64,000 nucleotides of DNA, taken from NCBI GenBank assembly GCA_030998225.1, contig JAPYXD010000704.1, positions 10,292,001 to 10,356,000 on the forward strand, written 5' to 3'. Of this stretch, positions 13,445 to 23,907 are shown one piece after another. The first letter of the stretch is position 1; each line of letters begins with the position of its first letter. The position numbers and the translations under genes were made by a program. The notes under the pieces were generated by a model. The model was not told the origin of the DNA and searched no databases. It saw only the letters and a program-made list of their open reading frames with translations. The DNA is from Diplolepis rosae. Lineage: Eukaryota; Arthropoda; Insecta; Hymenoptera; Diplolepididae.

Positions 13445-13813
13445 TACGATATATGCTTGCATTTTCAAGTGATTGGCAGAAGTAACTTTTTAATATAAAA
13501 AGAAGTTTCCAGCAATGTGAAAAGTTTTACTAATATTTTCATTTCATTGAAAACTTTCATTGAAAGGTTCCAGCCTTCGCATCCCTAGATATTTCTGCAC
13601 CTTTATGCAGTCATGTGCAGTTACGCGTAAGTCGAGCTTTCTTACGTAAAATACATGGTTTTATATACGAAGCAAAATACGAACTTTACGTAACCACCCC
13701 CCTCCCCCCACAGAAAGAATACATTGCGAAATCAATAAGGACCTACAGTACGTTCGTACTACACGTAAATAACGCTACGTGAGTCCCGTGAGGGAGATTA
13801 GTAGAATGGTCGA

Positions 13814-13900
13814 ATACTCATTGACCAATAGTGTGATTGCTTATGAGTCAGACGATTTCTCAAACTCTAAAGCAATCACACTATTGGTCAATGAGTATTC
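13814..13900. repeat. 31-bp perfect hairpin
   Basis: The 31 bp at 13814-13844 (starting GAATACTCATTGACC) are repeated exactly as the reverse complement at 13870-13900, with a 25-base loop. It sits immediately 5' of the truncated retrotransposon and may mark the junction of its insertion, or be a separate small element. Confidence 0.85.
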
Positions 13901-13927
13901 CACCAAAACAAATTTGAATCTAAAATT

Positions 13928-14962
13928 ATGTGTTCTTATACCCCTATAAACTATCTCTTAGACTACTCTCTTGAATTTGAAAATCTTAACATAAACCTAC
14001 AGTTGGGGGACACTTTAATGAAAAGCTCTTCCCCAAACTTAGACTTCAAACAATACGTTGGTGGAAACCTTGAAGACACAATAATTCTTTATACAGATGG
14101 GTCAAAGAAGGAAGATACTCTGCACACAGGTATTGGAATTACTTGTCCCTTCCTACAAATCTTTAAGATGTTTAAATTGTCTCATCATGCATCTATTTTC
14201 ACGGTTGAAGCTACTGCTATCTGTGAGGCAATAGAGATTACACTTGAAGAAAAAATATCTCCAGCCGTTATAGCTTCTGACTCCCGCAGTGTCCTAACAG
14301 CCTGCCTAAATTTCAACCATTTAGAAACTAAAAACTATCTTATATACAAAATAAGAAATCTTCTCGCCTATGCAGGAAAATTTAACATAAAAATCAATCT
14401 TTATTGGATTCCCGGACACAGGGGTATTTTTGGCAACGAAGTTGCAGATAAACCAGCCGAAATAGCTTCGACCTCAGGAACCCCCTTAAATTACAGAATC
14501 CCTTACACCGATTTCTGTAAGACAATTACTGCCACATTTCTTAGACTTTCGAATGCTGATCTGAATAGAGACAGTGAACGTAGAGGAGTGGGCCTTTATT
14601 ACTTTAAAATTTTTTTTTCTGATTCTCTAAAACCCTGGTTTTTCCAATCAGAGTTGAGAGAAAGAAGAGATGTCGACAGTGTTTCTCGACTTAGGAGTAA
14701 CCATTATGCCCTTGCCAGTAGTTTGGCTAGAAAGAACTTTGTAGATTTATATGACTGTCCCTGTGGACATACGGATGAAGACATTAATCATGTTTTATGG
14801 TCCTGTCCGCGTTTCCATGAACAAAGGAAAAAACTTGAACGGTCATTAATTAAAATGAAAAAATTCCCTCCCTTCTGTGTGAAGAGCTTTCTATATAAAC
14901 CTAGTAGCTATGCTTGCAAGTTAATTGTTAAATTCCTTAAAGATTGTGAACTACTTGTGTAA
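13928..14962 (+). pseudogene. ORF2 fragment of the non-LTR retrotransposon: RNase H and C-terminal zinc knuckle
   Basis: A 344-codon open frame continuing upstream without a stop, so the ATG is probably not a natural start. RNase H motifs are in order: LYTDGSK (first Asp), TVEATAICEAIE (Glu), VIASDSRSVL (second Asp) and WIPGHRGIFGNEVAD (last His and Asp). A CPCGHTDEDINHVLWSC zinc-knuckle-like motif follows at about residues 278-294. The order RNase H then CCHC is that of I/R1-type ORF2 C-termini. All catalytic acids are present, but the polymerase domain is missing. Confidence 0.85.
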
Positions 14963-15184
14963 ATCTTATCATTCTACTAATCGCTTTAATATCTGCTACT
15001 CTTTTCGCTATACATACACTTCATGCTTAGCATCTTTCACGCTTTATGGCACGTAAACCCCACAAGTTGTGAATTACACAAATTGGACACAACTATTCTA
15101 CTTCTACTTTGAATCTCCCGCCTACTGCGCACTAAGCACTGCTACACCACCTGCACCATCTATACACACTGCTTGAAACTAAAC

Positions 15185-15936
15185 GGTTTCCCAATAAGGG
15201 TGATATGTTTTGAAATTGAAAAAAAACACTGAATATTCATTCGGAATTGATCGAAATCTTTTTTATTATATTGGATATTCTATGCCATTTATGATTTAAA
15301 CAATATATCGGCCAAATGTCCCCCGAGACTTGAGCCAAAAATGCGCCTCATCAGAAAAGATGATTTTTTGATGAAAATTGGGATCATTTTCAATTGATTC
15401 CAGAGCCCAATCCGCGAACTCCCGACGCAAACGATGGTCATTAGGCTTCAGTTCTTGGGCCAGAATCATCTTATAGGGATGCAGGCCAAGATCCAATCGC
15501 AAAATACGCCAGGTAGTCATCCTGGACAGGCCCAATTCCTGAGATTGGCGTGGCACGGACAATTCACGGTTTTCCTCGATACTGGCCTGTACGGCGGCTA
15601 TATTCTGTGTAGAACGTGCGGTACGCATACGATTTTTAGGCTTAGTATCCAATAGAGTAAATTCACTCTCCAACTTATCGATTATTCGACGAATTGAGAG
15701 CGCGGATGGAGCAGAATGACGACCATATTTTGCACCATATGCTCTTTGAACACAGACAAAACTTCTCGAATTTTGATAAAATAATTGGACAATTTCCAAA
15801 CGTTGTGGAAGCGTGAAACTACTCATGATTAAATGGCAAACCTTACTGATGACAACTGACAGCAGACGTCCAAAAATTTCAGTTCAAATGAGCCCGATAG
15901 GGACATTCAAAATCATATCACCCCTCTTGGGAAACC
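15185..15936 (-). mobile_element. internally deleted mariner/Tc1-like element
   Basis: Terminal inverted repeats GGTTTCCCAATAAGGGTGAT (15185) and the matching inverted end TATCACCCCTCTTGGGAAACC (finishing at 15936) bound a 752-bp element. It carries the N-terminal half of a transposase on the minus strand. The C-terminal catalytic part is deleted, but both ends remain, so it could be moved only by a relative. It lies within the 3' UTR of the non-LTR element, so it inserted later. Confidence 0.85.
15296..15826 (-). pseudogene. truncated mariner-like transposase
   Basis: A 176-codon frame starting MSSFTLPQRLEIVQLFYQNS with paired helix-turn-helix features, including SAPSALSIRRIIDKLE and SVPRQSQELGLSRMTTWRIL. 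It ends shortly after FSDEAHFWL, which carries the first catalytic Asp of the DDE/D domain. Full mariner transposases are about 340-350 residues, so the second and third catalytic acids are missing. It reads as an internal deletion, because the frame ends about 110 bp inside the inverted repeat. Confidence 0.85.
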
Positions 15937-16091
15937 CTTTATCTACTGATGATAATTTGAACAAAACATAAAGCTACTTGCTATGGCCGGATAGGTCTCG
16001 CTGTTTTCAGCAAGGCATGTCCACTGCGGAAATTGTGATCTCCCTAGGATCTAGTGCTAAGAAAATTTCACAAAGAAGAAGAAGAAGAAGA

Positions 16092-16608
16092 GTATTGAAC
16101 ATTGAAAGTTTCGTAAAACGATGAAACGTTTCATGGACCAAAGTTTCATGAAACATTCGCAATGTTTCACAAACATGAATGCGCATGCGTACTTATGCCA
16201 GGTTGAGGTTATATTATTTGAATCGTATTCATTTGTTTTAATATTTTCTGATGGGATGCAATCTGGACTGGTACTTGTCGACTTAATATTTTGCGCTTAA
16301 AGTATAATAAAAGGTTCCTGGAAAATGGGTCGCTGGAAGCACAAATTAATTCTAAGACAATAAATCAAAAAAAATAAAATACTAAATAATTTACATTTGA
16401 CTTACGTAATTTAATCTTTCTAGTTTTTTGAAATTATTTGTTTATTCAAATTTGTTGTATAAATTAGTTATTTATTTGATTATTTATGCAATTTATTTAT
16501 GAATATAAAAAATTCAATTAGTTTGAATTTTCCCACCATTATGCTTGAAACTTTGGAAACTTTGAAACGTTTCATTTTCCCAAAGTTTCATGAAACTTTG
16601 CAACCCTA
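16092..16608. repeat. GAAACGTTTC-rich repeat, possible MITE
   Basis: Both ends contain clustered palindromes of the type GAAACGTTTC and CAAAGTTTCATGAAAC (16110-16170 and 16550-16605), with AT-rich sequence between. The ends are loosely inverted copies, but boundaries and a target duplication could not be defined. Confidence 0.5.
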
Positions 16609-18170
16609 TTCATATCTGGTATGCCTCTACGTATCTCTACTACGTATATTACATCCGCAACCCTGTTCCTGTCTGTGAATTACAAATTAAAACCCCGGAG
16701 TCCCTCTGAAAAGTTGAAATTATCCAGGTTTCAATCTTTCATTGTATTAGTATTTTTTGTTTATAAATTATGCTGAATTATGCTAACCTATTGCGAATAT
16801 AATCGGATACTATAGGTTTTCTAAAACAAAGACAGATATTTCGTGGTTTAAAAGCACAAGCTTGAAATTACGATATTTATAGTGCAGTCTCTCAGTATTG
16901 ACCAATTAGTCGGAAATTATTTACAGGTTACAATAATATAAAAACACAAATAACTGAAGTGATAGTCTTCAATGTCAAGACATGACTTGAATGGTTTTTA
17001 AATATATCAATAGTAAATTTAAATTTCTCATTAGAACGTCAAGCAGAGGCATTTCTGTGTCGTATTTATTTTACCTTGACGCTTCAGCAGGTAAGAAATT
17101 AATCTAACTATCGGTTTGCATGTTTTTTTCATCCTTTATAAAGATGATACTTTAGCATTTTTATTATAATGATTGACGAAATATTAGCAAAAAAAACATC
17201 TGAGATCAAAACTTGTATCTTCTGGGGTTATTACATTTATTATATTTTCATAATTTTTAAAAAGGCATATAGATAACATTTTTTAAAGAAAATTATTAAA
17301 TTGAAACAAAATATTATTTATAATTCTGCTTGTTATTAGCGTCTTCTCAGGCTAAGGTAAGCACCACTGAAGTTAGCGCGTAAAATTCATTATCTGGATT
17401 GTAAGTTAATGTTAGATCAAAGCAATGTGTTTAAAACGTTTTTTACAAAAGGGTTTAATATTGCAATAAAATAATTCAATATAGAATAACACCCATATTA
17501 ACTCAATAACTTCTAATACAAGATAAAACCATATTATTCATAATGCACCATAAATATGACGCATTGATTATTTTTATATATATTCACTATACTTAATTTG
17601 CATTACAAAAGATATTGATTTAAAAAGAGCCCTTCTCGCTTATAATGCCTTCAAGATACGAACATTCCTGCTTAAAACAAAAATTAATTGATAACATTAA
17701 TTTAAACTTGTTTTATTATCAGAGTTCTAAAATAGTTTAGCAAGAAACATGCCAGAATTCTTGAGAATAAATAACGTTGTTCATCAAATTTGAAAAAAAA
17801 TCAGATTTACTCAGGTGAGAATCTGCATCAAATTATGTAAATAATGTTTATTTTATAACTTAAAAAGAATATTAAACTTATGATATTAAAAATATAAGCT
17901 TAATAAAAAATTAGTTATTTAGTTTACAGTAACTCTTCGTAAAATAACTATCATTAAAAAAGTAATTATGTATATTATACACTATTGTTCATCTTTTTAA
18001 AAAGCACACTATTTGTACGTTTTATGAATAGAATCATTCAGAGCAATGTTTTTAATACAGGTGGTTGTAAAATATGATTTCAGATGTTCCTTCTTCGCTG
18101 ATAGAAAAAACAATGTCTTTGAATTATTTGAGCCACTGACATCACAGAAAGTGACAATCAATTTTGAACG
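16609..18170 (+). promoter_or_regulatory. upstream region of the THAP gene, possible 5' UTR intron
   Basis: No coding gene is seen. A good donor (CAG|GTAAGA after 17090) and a good acceptor (TTTTTAATACAG ending at 18060) could enclose a 970-bp intron, making 18061-18170 the 5' UTR of the coding exon. This is inferred from splice motifs only; transcript data would decide. Confidence 0.4.
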
Positions 18171-20867
18171 ATGCCTGGCTGTGCGGCTATTGGATGTAAT
18201 AATCGTAGTGAAAAGGGTTACACTATGAAGTGTTTCCCTCGCGATCCTGTTTTACGACAAATATGGAAAGATCGTGTCGGCAGAGCTGATTGGGAACCAT
18301 CAAATAATTCTTTTCTGTGTCACGCGCACTTTGCACCTAATCAATGGATGGTTACTCAATGCGGTAGACTGAAGCTAAGAAAAGGTGCTCTACCATCCAT
18401 ATTTAGAGTAGTATCTACTCGCAAATCACCAAATAAACGAAGAAGATTGGGCACTGATGGTAGGAGTGAAGACGACGAGATTGGAGTAGAGGTATTAGAG
18501 ACTGACAATGATAATTACGTATATGTGGAATCGTCAGAAAAAGTCCAGGATTTCGGAGAGGAGTCTAACGTTTTCCTCAACTCCCAAAATTTTTCAACTG
18601 TACAAAACATAAGGGAAAACGATAAACTTCTTTCAAATAAAGTATATCAAATCATCTCTACTGGTTCATTGAACAATCAACAGCAAGAAAACTTGATCAT
18701 AATTTCCGATGAAAATGACGCAGGTACTTTCATTAATAATAGTAACAACTACATAATAATAAACAATGAAAATGAGGATACTAATAATTATATTCTACCA
18801 ATTGAATCCACGAATAACCAAATTCCAACGAATGCGAGAGTAAAAGTAGAAGTCAAGGCTGAAGCAGATGATAAAGATTCAACTGACGATATTTACAATG
18901 AGGTCGAAAGTAACATGGAACGAATCCATGAAGGAATTAACACAGATGATTCCATGGGTCAAAATTGTACAAAATCATATATAGATTTGAATGAACAATC
19001 ATCAGAAATTCAAGAAATCGATAGATCAACGGAATCAAATATAAAACTAAGTTTTCATAATACTCATTCTGTTTTGAACGGTAAAACGATTGTTAGTATC
19101 AATCATGAAACTGAAAATTCAGAAGGACACACCGCTCATTTAGAAAACAGCATCTCAACCTGTCTCAAGAACAATGGTATTAACAATGGAGTTTTGTCAG
19201 CAAAAGAAATAAACGATGACGAGGAGCTGAAAAAACAACAAAACCAAGTAATACCTAATATAGAAGCAGTATTTATTCGCAAGAAGAAAGTTAGAGAGGA
19301 AACTATGAAGTCTATTGAAAGGATACTTTCTGATACAGTTGATGAAACTCTTGAAAAGAGTCAAAGTTCGGATGATGAAAATTGTATGAGCGATTTGTCC
19401 AGCATCAACTCTCGGTTAAACCACGATAGACAAAATAAATCAGAGAGCAGTAAATTTACAATAAAGGTTTCAGGGGTAATAGAGGATGTTTCCGATATCA
19501 TGAGAGATTTTGGCTCAAAACCATCATTGGAATGCAGTTTAGAAGAAAATAAGAAACAACGCCAAGATTATGGAGATGCATGCATTACATCGGTTATAAG
19601 GCTAGATAATAAATTACCGAAAATAATCAAAACAGAGAAACTTAGTAAATCGGAAAGTGATGGAAACCTTTCCGACGAATTGGTGAAAAACAGTATCAAA
19701 TTTCAGTTAAAACAGGAAAGGATTGACATTAATTCCACCGATTCGGAACTAAATATCGAAGACTTTCAAGGCCAAGGACAAGATCAGCATCACCAAGATG
19801 AAAATAATCAAGATCATTTGCAAAGTCAAGACCAAGATTGTTACGAAAACTATTCTGAAGATTCCTCAAGACGTGATATAATGAGAAGTCGAAGTTCAGA
19901 ATCGGAAAGTAAAGACGATTTGAAGTTAAAGCTAAAGAAACAGCAAAAAATCATATTGAAACTAACTGATCACTTATCTCCGTGCAAAGATATCGAGACC
20001 AAACTGAAATTAATAAAAAAAGAAATTGAAATGAAAAATAGAGAGATCTCAACTCTAAAAACAAAGTTACAGCGAAAGGAAATTATGGACAAAAAGTTAT
20101 TGATGCATCAGGGACGTAGTGATAGAAATTTTACAGCAATGCAAGCAATTATAAAAGATTTAACGAACAAAGTCAAGACTATCGAAGACGTTAATAGAAA
20201 ACTGTCGCGTTCCATATCAGTTGAGAATCAGAACAAAAAGAATCTAGAACACCAGGTAAGGAGCAGAGAGAAAACTATAAAAGAATTGAACTGGAAAGTG
20301 GATAAAGCATCGAAATTACTGGAACGAGCTGAAAGGAACGCGACAACTTATAAAAAGAGAATGAACAATATGCGATCTTTGATGAGGCGAAAACACAACA
20401 TCGTAGAAAAACATACACCATTTCATATTTTGTTATCGGATCACTCGAAACACGAATTTTCGGAGGAGTCTTTGCAAACAGCTGCGGAAATCCAAAAGGA
20501 GTGTGGGAATAAAGGATACGAAAAATTGTTGTATTTTAGCTTTCCTCTACCTTCCTCAAGGACCTTGCGAAGGAGATTCCAAAAGGAATTCCTGAGCCCA
20601 AATGATACAGCAGATTCGTTGGACACAAGTAATCTAGATGAAAGTCTTTTTTATAGAAACAATTTAATCATAACAAACTTGAAAAATGAACTCAGTGGAT
20701 ATGATATCAATGAAATGAACTGTCATGATTCAGGCTTCACCATACAGGGAACGGTACAAGATATTTTGAACGAAAATAATTATAGCGAACTTATGAATGA
20801 AGATGAAGTGATGAGTGAGAGCGAATTGAAAGAACAATTAAATAGTTTCTCAAATTTCAAAATGTAA
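18171..20867 (+). CDS. THAP-domain protein with P-element-transposase-like C-terminal module
   Basis: Single coding exon of 898 codons. Residues 1-78 form a THAP zinc finger: C4, C9, C50, H53, the conserved W41 region and ALPSIF (the AVPTIF-type motif) at 73-78. THAP fingers bind DNA sequence-specifically. Residues about 80-580 are acidic, Ser/Asn/Gln-rich and probably disordered. About 582-745 are Lys/Glu/Leu-rich heptads predicted as coiled coil. Residues about 750-805 (SEESLQTAAEIQKECGNKGY, then FPLPSSRTLRRRFQ) resemble the helix-turn-helix segment next to the coiled coil in THAP9 and P-element transposases. No RNase H-like catalytic domain follows; the protein ends 90 residues later. I infer a domesticated transposase derivative acting as a nuclear DNA-binding factor. 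An AATAAA at 20960-20965 gives a short 3' UTR. Confidence 0.9.
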   Translation: MPGCAAIGCNNRSEKGYTMKCFPRDPVLRQIWKDRVGRADWEPSNNSFLCHAHFAPNQWMVTQCGRLKLRKGALPSIFRVVSTRKSPNKRRRLGTDGRSEDDEIGVEVLETDNDNYVYVESSEKVQDFGEESNVFLNSQNFSTVQNIRENDKLLSNKVYQIISTGSLNNQQQENLIIISDENDAGTFINNSNNYIIINNENEDTNNYILPIESTNNQIPTNARVKVEVKAEADDKDSTDDIYNEVESNMERIHEGINTDDSMGQNCTKSYIDLNEQSSEIQEIDRSTESNIKLSFHNTHSVLNGKTIVSINHETENSEGHTAHLENSISTCLKNNGINNGVLSAKEINDDEELKKQQNQVIPNIEAVFIRKKKVREETMKSIERILSDTVDETLEKSQSSDDENCMSDLSSINSRLNHDRQNKSESSKFTIKVSGVIEDVSDIMRDFGSKPSLECSLEENKKQRQDYGDACITSVIRLDNKLPKIIKTEKLSKSESDGNLSDELVKNSIKFQLKQERIDINSTDSELNIEDFQGQGQDQHHQDENNQDHLQSQDQDCYENYSEDSSRRDIMRSRSSESESKDDLKLKLKKQQKIILKLTDHLSPCKDIETKLKLIKKEIEMKNREISTLKTKLQRKEIMDKKLLMHQGRSDRNFTAMQAIIKDLTNKVKTIEDVNRKLSRSISVENQNKKNLEHQVRSREKTIKELNWKVDKASKLLERAERNATTYKKRMNNMRSLMRRKHNIVEKHTPFHILLSDHSKHEFSEESLQTAAEIQKECGNKGYEKLLYFSFPLPSSRTLRRRFQKEFLSPNDTADSLDTSNLDESLFYRNNLIITNLKNELSGYDINEMNCHDSGFTIQGTVQDILNENNYSELMNEDEVMSESELKEQLNSFSNFKM

Positions 20868-20959
20868 ATGTTTAAATGACTGGATACTTGATCCACGACT
20901 TTTTGATATTTTGAAGAATTTGAAAGAGTTTTAAATCTTGTAAATACCAATTTGTAAAT

Positions 20960-20965
20960 AATAAA
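20960..20965 (+). terminator. poly(A) signal of the THAP gene
   Basis: AATAAA lies 93 nt after the THAP stop codon. The convergent dipeptidase gene ends at 21049, so the two transcripts probably come within tens of bases or overlap. Confidence 0.7.
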
Positions 20966-21009
20966 TATTTGTATGGCTTGACCTGTCTTTTAAATAATTT
21001 TGTACTGAT

Positions 21010-21015
21010 TTTATT
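21010..21015 (-). terminator. poly(A) signal of the dipeptidase-like gene
   Basis: The plus strand reads TTTATT, which is AATAAA on the minus strand, 34 nt past the stop codon at 21049. It is the first such hexamer downstream. Confidence 0.55.
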
Positions 21016-21048
21016 CTAAAAATAATTTATATCAATAGTGTTTTCCAC

Positions 21049-23508
21049 TCATTTTCCCACTTCATTCAATTGATAGAAGTAACTAGCAAACAACTTTGTG
21101 CCTTCAATATAATTTTTCATAGAAATATTTTCATTTTCGGCGTGGACATTTGCTTCGTGATCTACCATTGGTATTACTAGAATATTTTTCTTTGGCAATG
21201 CCTTTTTTAATTTCAAAAGAACTGGAAAATCATCTCCTTCTCGTATCAAATTAGCTTCTTCTTTGAAAACCTATATACATTTTATTGTTAATTATTAAAT
21301 ATTCGTGGAAGTCCTTATGAAAAAAACTCTTATAATCAATGGGCGTAAAATAACTGGTTTTGATTCTCTAATAACGGCGAGTCGAAAAATATCACCAAAA
21401 TCAAAAATGCAGATCCAAAATTGTTCCAAAAAATATATCTGATTAAGAGAAAGCTAAACGTCTTTCGAATATTTATTTTGATTGTAAATTAAAATGATTT
21501 ACGATAAACGTTATGATTTTCCATTCAAAATTTTTCATAAGTATAAAACTCAATTAATTATTTTGATTAGGTTTCAGTTCAACTGAATCATTTTCATAGA
21601 TTTTTCATTTTCATCATAGATAGAAACCATTAAAAGTAATTTTTTATTCAAATCTTGTAATAACTTTTCTTGGAGTAAATTCTCAAAGAGTTTTTTCTCT
21701 AATTTCATCTTTGACAAGTATTACATTTTTTATTTTCAATCCTCCTTTTAACGATTTCTTGGGATTTTATTTATTATTGGGAAATTTATCCGGGTAAAGG
21801 CCATTGTTCTCAACTTCATAAGAATCATAAGAGCCTATTGCATATGGATGTTAATTTTATTCAGAAATTTAATTAAATTCTTCGAGCAACTCACCTGTTT
21901 AACTGCTATCTTTGCAGCTGTATAATTCCAGTGTGAATAGTTTTCATACCAAGGATCCATAGAATTATGGACTTTGATATTAACATTATTGGGAGTGTAT
22001 CTTGATTGAAGAACTGTTCTTAAATGTTCAGAAATCATAGTACACGCGTGTTCATGAGTTTGATTAGGAACAATGCTAAAAAATATTTATAAAGTTTACA
22101 TTTAATGAGCGTTGGTCAGTAATGAAATTACTTAAGAAGTTTCTGCTAGAGTAATAACAATTTTGAAACTTAATTTTTTGAAATTTCATTCTCATTCACT
22201 TCTATTTTTTTATTGTGGAAAGATTCTCTGAATAAGATACTTGATACTAAATAAGATTATAAATATACTTTACCGTACAGAAAATCTGGCTTCGACTTTT
22301 TTTGGTATCACTAATTTGATAGTATGGTCACATTTACTAGAAGTATGAATGTAATGCAAATTAAAACAAGGATACCGCCAAACGTTCATTAAAGTTGGCA
22401 TAACTTTTTCATCGTGAATAAATCTTGTGACACCAGCAGTTTTCTTATATTCTTCCATATTAATTTTTAAATTATGATAAATATTTTCTTCCTCGGGTGA
22501 AAGAGGCATTACGTCATCGTAAAATTTAGGAATTAAAATGTGACCAGATGAATTTACGAGATTATTTAAAAGGAATATCATATCTTCCATTGGCTCATAT
22601 ATGATTCCTCCATAATCCCCACTATCGAGATCACGTGAAGGACCTTCTATTGTTATATCAAAGTAACAAACACCACGAAAGCCATATAATATACACGGAT
22701 AATCTTTTCCCAACCAATTGCTTTCGTTCAATAAGATGCAATCAATATTTTTTAAGAAACCTAATCTTAAACTTTTCAACATTTCCGGAATCCCCTCGCT
22801 GTCGCATTCATTCATGGATTCTATTAATTATTTAATCTCATATTAGTTATATTTAATAATTATAAAATTCGTCAGTACAAAATGAGAATACATAGGATTA
22901 TAAGTACTTTTGCTAATCTTATAGCTCACCACAAAAAATTTTTATGTTGATTGGTAACTCGAGCTCTAAATCTTTGTAACACTCAATAGCATGTAAGAAG
23001 CATAAAAGTGGCCCCTTCATTTTTGCAGTGCCCCGGCCGTATAATCTGCCATTTTTCTCAATTAAATCAAAAGGATTAGTTTCCCAATTTTCTCGCTCCA
23101 CTTTCAGAACATCTAAATGACAGTAATAAAAAAGCGTCTTTTTGTTGGAATCGTTTCCTCGTGTTCCTAAGAGTAAAAGTGGAATCTTTATCTAAAAATC
23201 CAGGGAAAATAAGTCTTCTTTCAATTAATAAGCTCAAAATAATAAAAGAGAGTAAACTTTATTTATATCTCTACTTTTTCAGTTTGTCCAGGAGGCATGT
23301 AGTTTCCTACTTCTTTAAGTGATACTTCAAATCCAAGTTTCTTTAACCGACTTTCTAACCATCGAGTCAAAGCGTGAATTTGTTTATGAGCTTTAGTATT
23401 GGAGCTTATGGTCGGAATCCCGACAATTTTTCGTAATTCTTCCACATACTTTTTTTTATTATAATCTATGTATTTATAACATTTTACAACATCTGGAGGA
23501 ATGGGCAT
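21049..23508 (-). CDS. CNDP2-like M20 dipeptidase, probably catalytically inactive
   Basis: Exons 23508-23275, 23191-22930, 22820-22274, 22075-21895 and 21270-21049 join in phase to 481 codons, close to CNDP2 (475). Family landmarks: KYIDYNKKKYVEELRK (N-terminus), LFYYCHLDV, NGRLYGRGTAKMKGP, SEGI, NWLGKDYPCILYGFRGVCYF, SGDYGG, WRYPCFNLH, VIPKKVEARFSVR and NYIEGTKLFASYFYQ. By alignment from memory to CNDP2, metal ligands H99 (here H103), E167 (E170) and H445 (H451) remain. However D132 is Met136, catalytic E166 is Asn169, D195 is Glu197 and H228 is Asp230. The frame is intact over five exons, so this reads as a maintained pseudoenzyme rather than a decayed gene. The ATG at 23508 was chosen as the first in-frame ATG; an upstream TTG is open but not a plausible start. 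An active paralogue probably lies elsewhere. Confidence 0.9.
21271..21894 (-). other. last intron of the dipeptidase-like gene
   Basis: A 624-bp AT-rich intron with a GTGAGT donor and a TATATAG acceptor. I see nothing else in it. Confidence 0.7.
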
Positions 23509-23907
23509 GATTATTTTAACCAAAACTGTTGAGCTGCGTTGAGCGTATTTATAGATTTTTTAAATGTAAAATGTCAACTGATGTCTTTTGTTTTGATTTT
23601 TTTTTCTAATAACTGTCAATAAAAGTTTGTAGTGATTTTGATTTGTGTGATTTTCAAAATTCAATTTTAAATGGGCAAAATGTTAGAGAAAACAAAACAC
23701 ATATTATCTTCTTAAAAATCGTTATATCTATATTTTTCTGTATAATTTTTGTTGATTGTATCAAATCAATGAAAGAAGTGCAGCAGAATACTGAGTTTTT
23801 GTATACTAAAACGAAAATTCAATTTTCTATCTTGTCATTACAATCATCAAATTATTAATACCTACACTTTTGGTACTGCTATTTTAAAACCTAAGCAAAT
23901 CAAATAA

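Larger units (their letters stand above)
13901..16086 (+). mobile_element. 5'-truncated non-LTR retrotransposon (RNase H-bearing, I/R1-like)
   Basis: The element holds the 3' part of ORF2 (RNase H plus a zinc knuckle), a long 3' UTR interrupted by a mariner at 15185-15936, and a GAA trinucleotide tail around 16074-16091. A terminal simple repeat instead of poly(A) fits I-clade elements. The reverse transcriptase and endonuclease regions are absent, so the copy is dead on arrival. The left boundary is uncertain and placed after the 31-bp hairpin. Confidence 0.75.
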
